Assembly (NCBI GenBank): GCA_961205875.1
Contig: OY540815.1
Location: forward strand, 11,842,001 to 11,906,000
DNA length: 64,000 nucleotides
From: Sialis fuliginosa
Taxonomy: Eukaryota > Arthropoda > Insecta > Megaloptera > Sialidae
Direction: 5' to 3'
Part shown: positions 42,901 to 57,900 of the stretch, one piece after another
How the letters are laid out: each line of letters opens with the position of its first letter
Numbering within the stretch: position 1 is the stretch's first letter
Program-made: the position numbers and the translations under genes
Notes under the pieces: generated by a model
Database searches by the model: none
The model's input: the letters and a program-made list of their open reading frames with translations, nothing else
What the model was told of the DNA's origin: nothing

Positions 42901-45900
42901 ATGTTATTTATTGTTTGTTGTATGCGTTTATTTTTGCTTTTATATATGTAATGGTAGATATTTGTCTGAGCTATAGACTATAATTTAGTTTATTATGTTT
43001 ATGGTAAAATGTTTATTATTTTTGTTGCTTAAAACAAAGAACATATTTTATTTAGTAATACTTGCGTGGTTATAAATGTACATAGGTACCAGGACAACTG
43101 TTTTCGAAATCACATTGTTTTATTGTAATATAAGTAGGTACCTACGTACTAAAAATGGGCCAATTATAACAATATATACATATTTTTATTATATATATTT
43201 GGTACTACAATTTAATGATTTTATAAATATATGAAAATAATGTTTTGCTTCATGCGCTGTTTGAGTAAATGTTGTGGTTTAAGCTCTATCATAATAAAGG
43301 GAAACTTGCAGCCGTTTTCTCCATACCCAAAATTTAATAAATAGCAAATATATCGAAAGTCTTAGGTCATAGCATATATAAAAATTGTATTTCTTATAAA
43401 TTATAAATAGAGTTACCGTGAATAGACGAATCATACAAAACTAAATCGTATTAAGTGCATGTTTATCAGAAAATAAACAAAAACACCAATTATCATACCA
43501 AGTTTTAAAACCATCGAAATCTATCTACACAAAAAAAAACAACTAGGATGTTAACAAAAAAAAATGTAAATTGGATTTTTAAATATTTGCTACGGCCAAA
43601 TATGAATTTGGTTAAAAAAGCTGTCTGTTGTGGTCCACTGACCTTGTCAATATAATAACATTTTGAAAATAAAACGAAATAAAAAAGAGTTTTAATCAAA
43701 CCAACAAACACGACAATACATCACGTGGTCAACTCTCTGTAAAATTAACAGACTTCAGAAAAATAATATGGATGTATCCATCATTTGAAAGCTATTTTTC
43801 AGTTTACGATCTTTGACAGCTCGATCGCTTCTGTATAGGATTAAATTTGTTTACAATCCAATTTTAAAAATCTCAGTTCAGTCATTAATCATCTCTCCTT
43901 GTTGTTGAACAATTTTAAAAGAATTAATTTTTAATCTCGTCACAAATACAAAATCTATCTATATTTCATTTTCGATGTAGTATTAGATTTTGTATTTTAT
44001 TTGTGAGGAATTTAAAAGAATGATAAATTGTCATATTTTCTGTACTTCTTTTTACTCCTTTTTTCATCCTTTACTGATTTGATTTATACCTTAAAAAATT
44101 GTGTTATATGAAAAAGTTGATGGATTTATATTCGAGGTAGATATTTATATATTTTTAATTTCTATGTTGAGTTCATGATATTATATTGCGGTCTACCTAT
44201 TTATTATTTTCTATAACATACAATATATTAATTGTTTTGAAATATATGTATATATCAAAGTAATAGATTGATTTTGCCTCATCTTACATTAAGATTAACA
44301 CTATATTTATTTACAGAGACACGGGGACTACGTGGCGTGAGGCTTGAAGTCCGTCCCTTAGCGGTACAACGCGGAGGCAGTGTCACTCTACAGTGTCTAT
44401 ACGAGCTAGAGGGGGCTCCGCTCTACGCGGTCAAATTCTACCGAGGCACTCACGAATTCTACAGACACACTCCGAGTGAGCTACCAGCAAATAAGATATT
44501 TCCTTATCCCGGGATATATGTAGATGTAAGTTGTTTTAATAATATAACTAAATTTTAAGTGCCTGACCTAATTATTGAAAATAAATTTATTTTCATATAC
44601 TTCTATAAAAAATATAAATTGTAAAATTTCATTACTGGCCTGCCATAAATCAGTAGCCTAAACAAATTCTAGATCTAGGGTATTCGGCTATCTTTCAGTG
44701 AAATTACTATAAAAATATTAAGTCGGAATAAATAGACTACCAGATAAAAATTCTATACATTACGTTCTTTGACAGTTTTGCAAATTTTGAATAACGATTC
44801 AATTTGAAATTTTCAAACGTTCCTACTGACTTTTAATTATGCATACTGAATATAATTTACAAAGTACAAATTACACACATACTTTCTGTACTATTGTTGC
44901 GGTGAAACTCACTGTATTTATATGTACATGTTACCACATACCATAATTTAATCTATGTTCATACATTAGCAATTTAATACTGGTATTAATTACTGCATAA
45001 TGTAATTGTTTACTTTTATTTCATTATTTTACAGTATTTAATGTACACTTACTAAATTGGATAGATGCAGTTTATAGCAATATTTTTTCCTGTTTACTTT
45101 TATTACCGAAATTAGGAGAGATGCAGTTCAAATGAGTTTTTTTATATAAACGATGGCATACTTTGTTAATTAGTTACTCTTCCTCAAGACGAAAATATCT
45201 GCCACGGGACTTTCTAATTTTCTAATTTTATTAAAAATATTCCTGACAAATAAAAGATAGAATAAAATTAATGTGGGTAAAAAAATATAATTCTTGAGCA
45301 AAAATTCGTCACACGTCCAAAAAATTAGGGTGGTACTGAATTTTTTTTGGTTTGTATATGTTATATGTTTAATAGCATTTAATTATTGATTGTAATTGTC
45401 TTGTTAAAAAAACACGCGCAGATATCAAAAATCATTCGAAAAATTGGTTGAAAGATCGTTTTCAAAAATATGAGTTTTTTTCCCAGACAAAAATGAATCT
45501 TAAATGTAAAATTTCACCCTTCTACGATTTGTCGTATTTGAGTTACAGCGTCTAGAGAGAAACCGACATCATAGCGAAAATAGTCAGAATTGATTCAAAG
45601 TAATATATTTACAAAGTCATAATATTAACATATTATTCCGTAATTAAAATCTACACCATTTCTATTTCTTTTAGAGGAATATAATTGTATCAAAGATTAG
45701 TGGTTTTCCAAGATTATTGTGTCAAATCATTTTAGTCACTGGCGCATTGAAGTTTCATTGGGTAAGGAGGAAGAGAATATACAGTGTTGAAGTCAGACAT
45801 TTTCCACAAGAAAAATTAATATTTATGCATTTATACAATGCATATTTAATTGAATTAGAATGTTCTTTTATTACATTAAACAGTCAACTAGAATAACTAA

Positions 45901-48900
45901 ATAAGAATTAGAATAATATGGATTTCAAAACTATAGTCATTTAATAAAATAGATAGGTATTATTATTATTATTAGAATTATTTTTCCATAAATAAATTTA
46001 AAAAATCATTTACAACAAAAATTTATAGTAAAATTGAAAAAACACATTAGAGCCAGTTGAATAAACCACCAAATAAACAAAATTTACTATTTCTTGACAC
46101 CGGTGGTAATCAAGGGTCCTCAGATATAGCAACAAATTTAAATTTCGATATTCTTATTATAGTAATGTTTATGAAAGATTGGTTTGGGATCCCCTATTTG
46201 TTTAAAGGGGCTCAGGAAATTGCCTTTTTTGCCCATAGGATAACGAGCTACTGATTCTAGTATAATATTAATAATACACTATAATACTTCTTTTTCAAAT
46301 AAGTCGGCTAAAATATCTTTATAAGACTATTGATGTAATTCAGCCATTTTTAAATATATTAGTTTAAGTAGTCAATAATGGAAATAAACTACCACATTTA
46401 TGAGCTTTCTTTATTTGCGTTTATATTTCTAATTGTAATTAAATTAAATTATCTTTGTCGAGCAAAACATTAACTTCCTCAGTGACTTTCAGTATAAAAT
46501 GGAAACAAAAGTTTTAAATGTTCTGCACTGCATTTCAAACGTTCATAATATTAAATTCAATTAGAAAATACCATATCAGTGCAGAGCTGTATGAAAACAC
46601 AAACACGCGTATAGAGAGTATGTCTAACAATGTTGGAGAGCCTTTAATTATATGGATGTTACTAAATTGATGTTCGCAATTCTATTACATAAAGGTACTG
46701 ACCGTAAAAGGTATGTAAGTAAAGAGGACGCTTCAGCATTTGTATTTGTTAGAAAACTTTTTAATTGTATTGTTAAGGTTTATAAAAGCTTTTATATAGG
46801 TATAAGCAAAAATTTAAATAGTAATTTCACTGAAATTATATTAATTTCGAATAACTTATAAATAATAATAATGATATTTATCTTAGGGGTCTACAAATTG
46901 TGACAGTTTTCATTTTAGGAACTGCAAAAATAAGCTACAACTACACACTAAAATAACCCTTGCTTGTACTTTTGATAAGATGCGCCATAGTGCCGATAAT
47001 ATAATTTGGCAACGGTCTCTCTTTTTATATCACAACTATTAATCTAATTTTTACCAACAATCTAAGATATGTTTTTTAAGTCTCGTCCATTTCGACGTAA
47101 ACGTAAAAACTTAATTACTTAACGGTGTTAAATATACGGTGTTAAATCTACTAATTTAAGTAAAATGTACCAAGTAATATTAAATTTTTATTGTCTCTTG
47201 AAAAATTATTATACATCTATGACATAGCAGATTTTGCATAGTTAACCAACATTAATGTACAAGTTTTAATAAGAATAATTATGTACTGATTTAATAACAA
47301 TTGTTTGTTGTAAATTAACCACAATCACTGTATATTTTTAAAGCAAGCAGGTAACTTTACATATTCATGAAGTATTTGTATATTATAAACCTGTTGATTT
47401 TCTTGAAACAATATTTATATAAAGATCACAGTGTTATTTTTACACCCAAAGCTACACAAATGAAAAACAACTTGATAATATACATAATTATCATAATTTA
47501 TTATTACAAGTGTAAATGTACCTCAACTCATATACAAGTATTTTATTCACTTAAAAAGGAAATACATATATAATAATACCTTGTAGAGAAAATAGGGGAA
47601 AAAAACATATGAAGTTTTATTTAAATAGATGAGTTACGTTATTATTAGGGGTGTACCGGAATTCACAATTTTATTCCGGTTCCGGTTCCGGCCGGAAGTG
47701 ATAAATTCCAACCTGATTTTGCCGGAATTTTTAAATTTAATTATTATTACTCTCTACTAAGAAACTGGTAAATAATATATGTATTTTTTTTAAAATGAAA
47801 TATAAATATAATAATTATGGTATAACAACATTTTATTCGGTATATATAAGTATGGTTGAAATTATAACATTAATAAATTGACCTTTATTATTCAACTTAT
47901 TTGTTAATTTCTCAGTTTTAATTTGTCAATAATATGGGAAGGGGTCTCGACGGTCTTAGGGCATCAGATATTCTTAAAGATAATGGTGTAAGCTATATTT
48001 AAAAAAAAGTTGGTGTCTGTAGGATCGCGCCAAGCTGAGATATTAACTATTAAACTAAATTATTAATTTATCAATTTTAATTTGTTTATAATAGGAGAGG
48101 GGGTCGCAATGGTCTTTGGGCACTTAATACTCTTGAAGTTAGTTTGAGTCTGTAAGATCACGCCAAGCTGAGATATTAATAATAATAATAATAATAATAT
48201 ATTAATAAAAATGTCATTATATTACAAACATTGAGCTGTTCAAGTATAATTTAAAGATTGTTGAAAATTTTGGATTGTAATGGTGTAAAAATAAGACTTG
48301 TTCTGCATTTTTTTCTGCATTTTTTAATAATGCTGTAGCGCTAGATCTGTTTTCTTCAAAAACATTTCCCGCCTCCGAGAATAACCTCTCCGAATAGACT
48401 TATCTAACACTATTGTTTATGATAGTTCATCATAATATGTACTATAGTAATGCATTGGTGCTTTAATTTTGAATAGTAGGCATTATTTATCTATACAAAT
48501 TTATACCATATAAAACAATTGTTTCCTACCTTTAATAAATTTAGTCTTTAGTTTTCGTAAATTTTATTTAATATATCCTCTAAGAGTAAGATGTTTTCTT
48601 TTTATTTAATGTCGAGAATAATTAAGAGAAAAGTCAAATAGGTGTAGATAAGTGAGATGAAATCAAATAATTCCATCAGTACATGTTGTAAAACTAGGCA
48701 GTTCTTAATTTTAAACTACTTACAGTATCCAGGCTATGATGAGCGTATATTTAACTTCACATAAAGATTCATTTTATTGTAGCAGTTGCCGCTGACAAAA
48801 AATATCTATGAGATTGTTGGTAACTAATGTACTATGTGAAATTAACTATGAAATGTTAATTAAATTTCATTTGCGATGAAGGTAAAGTTTATATTATAAG

Positions 48901-51900
48901 TGTATTGATAAATCCAAAAATTATTATTATTATCAAAATTAACTCTTTTTTTAACATCGTCAACTTATCCAGCTTTCCCCTATTCACCGTGTTTTATATC
49001 CAGTATATACACACCTATACATCTCCGCCAAACACACACATAACCATGATATCTGTTTTCAACAGTCGGATTATTCCCGTTTTTGATCAAAGATTCGTTA
49101 ATTATATTTACTTTAATCATAAAAACCTGACATTTCGGTTTTGTAATTTTTTCTCTTTTACTGCGGTGGATTATAAAAGTGAGAATAATTATTTGTTGCT
49201 ATATTACTGTCAGTTACTTATTTTAATATTCAGAACCGAAACTGGTAATAAATTTTCAGTGTCAGTTTGTTAGCTGATATTATAATATTACGATGTATAA
49301 CGAATTAAAAATTTGCATTTCATTTTTTTTATATTATTATTAATACTATAATATATTTAACATACCATATTCGACTATACCTATGTACAACTTATATCAA
49401 ACTGATGAGCAATTTAACAAGGAAAGAATTATTTAATCTAATTACACAAAACTATTTATTCACAGGATACAAATGTGGCCTTTGAGCTGCTCGTCAGTTA
49501 AATAAATTACACTGGTACAGTTGAAGTGAACTACGTACATAGTTTATATTTTATTCAAACAAAACTTTAAAAAAGTGTTATAAATACAGTTAATATTTTT
49601 TGCAAAACATTGATAACTCTATAATAACATCAATTTACTAAAGTTCGTTATATAATATTATATATTTAATGTAATGAAATTTATGATTAGTAAATAATGA
49701 AGACGAATGAAGCACATTTCTTGAACTGGCAAAGCGAGTAACAACGTTATGAAGAAGTGAGAGATACATATAGTTCTTTAACCGAAAGCGGAATCAAAAG
49801 TTCATAATACTCTAATGGGTTCATTTATACGCTGTTAGCAAGTTGAAAAGCAGCTTAAATGAAGTTTTCAACTATGTTTATAGTTGTACACTTTACCTTC
49901 AACGTATTCCGGATTTTAACTTTGCAGTTTATAGGTCAATACGATTTTTGTTTGTTATTGAAGTATACTACTGTACCTAAAGAAACAAGAAACTACTTTA
50001 AAAATTATAAATATGTTTAAATCGATTATAAGACTACATAATACATACTTAATTTTTCAAATTAGAGCATATACATGAAAACTTTTAACTAATTGCAAAC
50101 ATTTAAAAATAATCTAATCTATTCGAAAACATTTTCAAAAGATATAATGGACTAAAAAATATATCAAAAATTACTTACTTATTTAATATCTAGAGAACTC
50201 ATTGTGCTACAGTTATGATATTTGGTACATGGATTAGTATTAATAAGTGTTATCGATTTCCAGTATCAAATAATAATAATTTAGATCAGTGGTGTATGGG
50301 GCCAGTGGGCCCGCCGATTTTTTATCAAGTATTTTTTTGTTTTTGAATTTTTTCCTGAGTTAGTTACTTGTAGAAGATTATATGACACAAAATACACAAA
50401 AATATACTTTGTTTATTTGTCATAAGATCAACCGTTTTCGAAAAATATCGAAAAAAGAAAGTACTGCAGAATTTTATTTAATACGGATGCATTATATTAC
50501 ATAAAATAAGTTTATATTTATGTTCTATGATTAAAAATAAGATATAAAGTTACTACAAAATACACCTCCAAAACTACATGACAAGTATTAGGAGGTATAT
50601 TTATATTAACTTTTTGTATCAAATTTCATAACTGTAGCACAATGGGTTCTCTAGATATTAAATAAACACTAATTTTGGGTAAAAGACTGTAGCTCCCTCG
50701 GGAAGAATTTCCGGACATAGGTTCAGGATTCAGACAAGGTTTTTTCCTTAAAATTACATCCTCGATCTACTGTTAATTTTTATTACACAAGTTGTAAATC
50801 ACCCTGTAGAATGATGTAATAAATGATGCATCCTCACCTACTTAATTACTTACTTGAGAATGCCGGACTATTTTTAAAGAAACATTTGAAAATGTTCGTT
50901 GAGTTTTCAAAAACAAACTCTGTTATTGTCTGGAAAATAACGGAAACCATCACGAATATTTCTTATAACAGTTCATTATTTAAATAAATTAGTTTTGTTT
51001 TGTTTAATAAATCGAAGACTTCGTAACCAAATTAAACTTTATTTCCGGTTGTCATATAAGATTTTTTAGTTAATATGGTTGAGACTTAAAGAATTGATGG
51101 TTATGTACTACATATTACTAATTCTACCTAGCCCCCCTCCCATTTCATATTACTGACTTTTGTTCTATTTAAAATAATATCTTATTAATTCAAAATTCTG
51201 AAACCCTTATACCTACAGATACAAAAACTATAAAAGCTGAATTCATTTAACCTGTTTCCTCTATAAAACAAATCGCACACATTTAGGGGTAGAATAAATT
51301 AATAATGGTTATATGTTCGAACACATATTTATACAACTCAACATACTCCAGTGATTTTTGATACCCAGAATACAAATCCCCAATTAAAAACCTTATGCGT
51401 TCGGTCAACGTATTCATCCAATATACCCTACATGTATATTAAAATCTGTGTAATATAGAACAAGTTGTCGACGGTGAGAAGATCATAACTAGAGAGGCGG
51501 ACATGCATATTCAAACAGTACGGCTTGGCCCCGTTGACCGCAACCGCCCCTTTTTGGATGTATATTGAAGATGTTTAATTTTCAGGAAAGCGGGTCAAAT
51601 GCTACACAGGTGACGCTACGAAAGGTCAGTTTCGCTTTGGCCGGCAACTTTAGCTGCGAAGTGACCACAGATGCGCCATCCTTCTCTACAGCCTTCGTCA
51701 CAGAGCATTTGTCGGTTATATGTAAGTTTATCTCGTATGAAATGTAAATTATATGTATGTATGCTGATGATACTGAAATCATATATTTTACTACTATACA
51801 GCTAATAATCTTTTTATTGCTAGAAGAACTTTATACAAGTATATATAAAGGAAAAAAATACATTTAAACTAACAAATTTTATAAGTAAATAAATTCAATG

Positions 51901-54900
51901 TCTTAAACCTTGACTTTATTCTTTAATGTGAATACAAAGACTCATATTATAACATAAAAACATTTCTACATTATTATTTTACTTTGTTTAATAAAGTAAT
52001 ATAATTTTTTCCTTCAACTATGACGAAAATTCGGTTTTTATGTTTTAAAAATACATAAGGCGTAACCTTACCAACTTTATTCTTTTTTAAAGGTCATTGT
52101 ATTTTCAGCATTCTTCGAAATTTACATTATTATTCTCTGATTTATTATAACTATAACATAATATTCTGTCTGAAATAATAACAATAAACAAATATTGTAT
52201 AAATAATACAATGTACTTACTTATAAAGATAGATTGCGTGTTTATACATACAATTTAAATGAAGATAAACTTTTCATAATTCATACCTATAATTAAAAAC
52301 AAAACACACACTGTTTTTCTTAAAAAAATAATTATAATATTTTTAAGATTACATTAAAAAAAACACACATGAAGAAATTAAATATTTTTTACATTTTTTC
52401 ATCAGAGCTCCATTTGCAGTAAAGTAACATCAAAAGAATTATATATTTTTATATTTACGTCTGAAATAATCCCAACATGGGTTTCTTTTATCCTTATACT
52501 AAATAAATCCAAACTTACAATTTCTTAGGTTTTTTCGAGACAAAGAAAAAACATAAAAACCGTCGAGTAATAATGCCATTTAAAGTTTATTCTTTCTCCA
52601 GAGAAGATGTCAATTTCAAATAACTTTTGTTTTATAAGATTTTATTGTGGAACATCAAAGGTCCGTAGGGCAAACATTCACGGGACATAATCAGTTATAG
52701 TACGACAGTTTTTAGTGACAAGGCGAAATTGACAAAACAAAAATACGAAATATGTTATGTTCGTACGACTCGGAAACAGTTCTTCGAATCGGATTTATTA
52801 ACAATAATAAGTTATGTTTTCTATTTTTAAAGGTTGTCATATAACATAATATAAAAAAAATATTTTTTATGTAAGAAAATGTTTGTTTACTTAATCTATC
52901 AATAGTATAAATGATATATAATTGTATATATTGCGCATTGGACCTTGTGTTACCCGGGTTAATATCTCCAATGATAATAATAAATAGTTCGGACTATGTT
53001 CTTAGACATTCATTCAAATTGACATTCTTATTTGACTGAGAATAATGAAATCAATGCAATTTTTTAAATTGTCCACCCAACATGCTCACCACAACACACG
53101 GTTCACGGCAAATTGTTTTTTCTGACTTCATGATTATTCGTAAAACCACGAAAAATCCGTTCAGTAGTTACTGAAAAAATCGTGTAAAATTAATTATATT
53201 TTCCAACTCCCAGGAAACAGCAGGTCCTATCTTAGAATTTGTATGAAAAAAATAAGTTAGCAACAATCACAATCAATTTTGATATTTTACCTTTCTTAGA
53301 ACTGAAATGTTTCTTTATATTTCAATTTTCAATCAATATATATGTATGTCAAAATATTTAATTGTTAACATGTATCAAAAATTATCCAATTTTTCAACAA
53401 AACATTTGAAAGATGCATGATCAAAGAATGCTGTGACATCAGGGAAACTAAATAATTTTTTAGTTTTTTGATGTTAAATCTTAGGTTTTCATAAAATATT
53501 AATAGCCAAGAGAAAATATCTAATTATTGATGAAAACCGCATTAAAATCGGTTCAGAAGTTTTCGAGTTTACCTAGAGCATGTAGAAAAATATAACTTTC
53601 TTTTATAGATAGAGATGTTGGTAATATTTTAACAAATTATAAAATTAAATAACAATCGAAATTTGATGAAATCATAAAAATCACTGTTTTCTACATTTTT
53701 ATAAAAAAAATTGAAGATGAAGAATGAGGTGTTCAATAAATGTTTGAGATTAGCGGGTGCCAATGATATATATATACATATACATGTACATAATAAACCG
53801 ATTACATCCTATATAAAAGTTTATGTCATAAAAATTGTTTTTGAGGTTGCTGATTACATGAAAACTTTTACTTTGACATAGAAACCGCGCTGGGAATACT
53901 GGCACATAATATAATACTTTAAATTTTCAAAGAGAACACTTTAAAAATTCGTATTAAAGGCTGTTCGGTAAAAGTTATTTAAAACTGTTTATACTTTAGA
54001 AACAATAACCGTTGTACCTGCGAGTTTTTTTTTACAATGTTTTTAATGTACGTTGTTACTGGAGTTTGCAATTATTTCAGTTATCTAGTCATTACAAGCA
54101 TATAAAAACTTTAATGGTGTTAATATGGCTCGTTATAAATTATTTTTTCATTAAGAAGTGGATATTGTTGATACAGGAGTTGTGATCTTATCATAAAATG
54201 ATAAACTATATAGTTAACCCTTCAATTATCTCCCCTACCCCCTTCATTAAAAATACATTTGATAACTTTTATTAATTTATTAATTAAAATTACAAAAACG
54301 TCTTATTATTAATCCGTACATTAGAATGTATAAAACTAAATTGAATTAAAATGTCCTCAGTTAAAAAAATTGTTAGATTGCATTGGTTTCGAAATTAGGA
54401 TACTTTTTAATTTATGAACGTTCGCCGCCCTTTCTGATTTGGCGCCCCGGGCTGTAGCTTCTCCTATGTGTACAAATGTAGACAAACAAAATTTAAGTTA
54501 ATTAATTTATTACTTTTTCACCCTCGGATTTATTTTTACGAGGTTTTATATCAAAAATGTAAATTTCATAATTAACAACCATTTGTAATTTAGTTAAAAA
54601 ATAAATAAATATTATAAAGAAAAGAAAATACACAATCTTCGTTAAGCCACTCTGTGATTATGATTATATTTCCCCAACCAATCAAGAAGACAATATAGTT
54701 CATCATTACTTATAGACAGGCCTCCCGTAGGCTAAAGTCTATCTAAGACCGTAATATTACTTCACATGCACACACAACATGTAATACATAACATAGTAAA
54801 ACACAAGCAGTAACTATGCGATGAAAACGGCTCAAGCCTTCCACACAAAGATTATGTAAATGTTCCAGCTCTCCCGGAGTCGAAACCGCTCCTCCATACC

Positions 54901-57900
54901 GACCGGGACGTGTACTTCCCCGGGGATATCTTGCATGCCAACTGTACGTCGCCTCCGGCAAAACCACCTGCCGAACTCATGTTCTACATCAACGGTGAAC
55001 CGGTGAGTAGTGTTTCCAATACGAACCCTTATCTACTTCATCTTGTACGGAAATAGAGTACGATATGTGGTGGAAATATCAAAGATATAGAATCAAGTTT
55101 TACATCAAATTTTATACGGGTTGATTTGGGCTACCCGATTTATAAAATGTAGTATGATCGATGAAAAATTAGTTATATACAGACTGTTCCAGTTTCAAAT
55201 AATCAGTAATTTTTTATTTTTTAGTCTGTCGATATCACTATTAACTATTAAAATATTAAAATACTTATTTTATTTTAAATAAAATTAGATATCTTGTGTG
55301 AGATGATTGATAAAAATTAAAATTAGGTATCACGGCGTGTATTCAATTTCTAAAATTATTGTATATTCTTGTATCTATACAACGAGTAGAACTTCGATAT
55401 GAATTTGTATAGACTTTTAAATTATCAGTGAATCGTAAGTCGTAAAATAAACATTGTATGTTATGTTATGTTATTAACATATTAATTTTATTTTTCTTTG
55501 AATAAATTCAAAATGATATACTTTAAACTTCAAATAAATCGGTTAACCAGTTTATCATAATAATTTTCTTACGCATTATAACTTTTTAGGTTTCCGTAGA
55601 AAATAAGGAACCCTTGTTGTTTCGCTCTGTCCGTACGTCTTCCTGTTTCCTATATACATTTTATACCGATTAAACCCAAAAACAGAAATGATAAGATTTT
55701 TTTAAACAAAAAAAATTGACTGAAAAGTATATTCAAAAATCTATTTAGTTGGATGTCTTTAGATAGGTCTTCTAAATTGCAATAAGAAATGTTTTAGGAC
55801 CTTCTAATTTTAACCCTTCAGTCACGTTTTATTTGCGTTCAATGTCGCTATCAGAGCATCCTCACCCTGTAATTTCTTAACTATTAATTCAAAAAATCTA
55901 AAAAAAAAATCCAGAATATAGCTTTTAATTAGTATGTTCAATGAAAATTATTACGAATACTGTAAAAAAAATAGTTAATGAAAATTTTTTAGTTAACTCT
56001 TTTTTATAAATCGTAGTGAAAATGACTACGCGTAACCTTATTATGTGCGTGCCCAACACGCACTTGGTCGTTTTATTATTTCTTAATCATCATTAGTTAT
56101 AGAGTGATTAAACCCAATATGTAAAATTGGCAGCACCTACAAGCATTTTAATATATCGCTCATTTGCTGCAACAAGGTCATAACTCAAAAATTGTGATTT
56201 TTCAGGAGACATGTTTAAAGTTTTGAATTCGGTATAACTTTATATGATAATTTTAAAAATAATTTATGCTCTATCGTAGTTAGTTAAGAAGCGCAGATAT
56301 GTTGTTCTTGCTATATAAAGGACATGTACAAACGGTTTTTCCTGTATAAACAACTGAAAAATAGCAATTTTGAAGTTATGACAATGTTGCAGCAAATGAG
56401 CGATATGTTTCTGCTAATGAATACAGAACACGTTTGCTCTATGATGTAAAAAAATATATATATGATCAAAATACTGTGGCTATGAAGTCTATTTATATAT
56501 GTATAATAAATCGAAATTGAGATTTTTTTGTATTATGCTACTATCAAAGATAAGAAGCGATATTTTTATTTACAAACTTTTTTATATATGTATGTATTAT
56601 TTTATAATAGAAATATCAATATTTGTATCGGGCTAAAGTAAACTATAATTGGAATATATTGAGTACGTAGTTAGTATTTAATTACCAATTTTACAGAGCA
56701 TTCTCATTGCATTTCTACAACATCAAAAAACATTGTGAGAGGTTCAGAATTTTTTTGAAAAATATAATAAAATTTTGGACCACAACAGATAGAACCAACG
56801 GCGAAACTCCACCACGATGCCGCGTTCATGGACATAACTCCGCCAGTGAGACTTGAGTGGAGTGAAGCTTGGCTGTCAGCACCGCTGCAGGATGCGTACT
56901 TCGCCGCCCCGGAAACCAACAGCGTCCACGCGCACGCGCTACGCGTCACGTGTACTGCACGTGTGCCGGTCGTCAGCTACCGCGAGAGTTCTAGCAGACA
57001 AGTGGCCGCGAGAATCGGTGAACCGGTACATCAAAGAGGTGGGTGTGCATTGTTAGTTTTGTTGGTGTAAATTCAAAGGGCATTCTCTCACGCGATTACG
57101 GTTCGAGATTAAAATAACCTCGATATCAATATTTACATGTAAATATGTAAGTTATGTCCGTACTATACAATTTGATTTTTTAAGTGCATAAGTCGTTTTA
57201 TATGCATTTTTATTTTATCTGTTTTTCGCATGTAACGTCGATACGTTGGCACAATTTTATATATGCGATTGATATAACAGTTGCTATACGATATAATACG
57301 AAATATAGCAAAATTAATCTATTTTAATATGAATACATAAAATATACAAATTAATTTTTAAATACTTAATTCATTTATTAAAAATGTATATATCGTCCCC
57401 TACAAGGCAAAGAAGCGTAAGCAACATTTTTCTAATTTTACAGGAGGCACAAAAAACTGAATAATATGATGATATAATTTTATTAATTTTCTTTAATAAT
57501 ATGTACTTTGATACTTTTGACTTAACCGTTACAGAGGAATTGAAAAACAATGATTATTTATCAATAAAATTGCGCCTATGTTATTTTATAGCCCCCAATT
57601 TCAGTGGTTTTTAAGATACTTTTAATTGGAGGTTTAAGATATTTTACAGTACACTGTATTTTAAACTCCTTTTCAACATTTCATATACCTATATGTACAA
57701 AATTGGACTACCAAGAAGAAAACTACCAATTGATAGTTGATTTATTAATTAAACAAGCAATAATATAATTCACAATTAACAGGCACGATATTTTAAAAAT
57801 ATCTTAAGTGCCATTACGGTACAATATCATAGTCGGCTACGATATATTGTAAAGCAGTGCTTACAATACATTGTCTGGTGGTTACGATTCTTTATCTGGC

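Larger units (their letters stand above)
47652..48440 (-). mobile_element. decayed hAT element with transposase end and foreign tandem units
   Basis: A possible terminus TAGGGGTGTACCGGAATT (47649-47666) with GGTTCCGGTTCCGGCCGG motifs faces a transposase C-terminal remnant at 48217-48399. Between them lie two reverse-oriented units related to the 161-bp array. The far terminus is not identified. Confidence 0.5.

Noticed and set aside
48905-49273. 122-codon plus-strand open frame, the longest in the window
   Set aside because: Ile/Phe/Asn-rich translation of AT-rich intron with no recognisable motif and no GC rise like that of the true exons.
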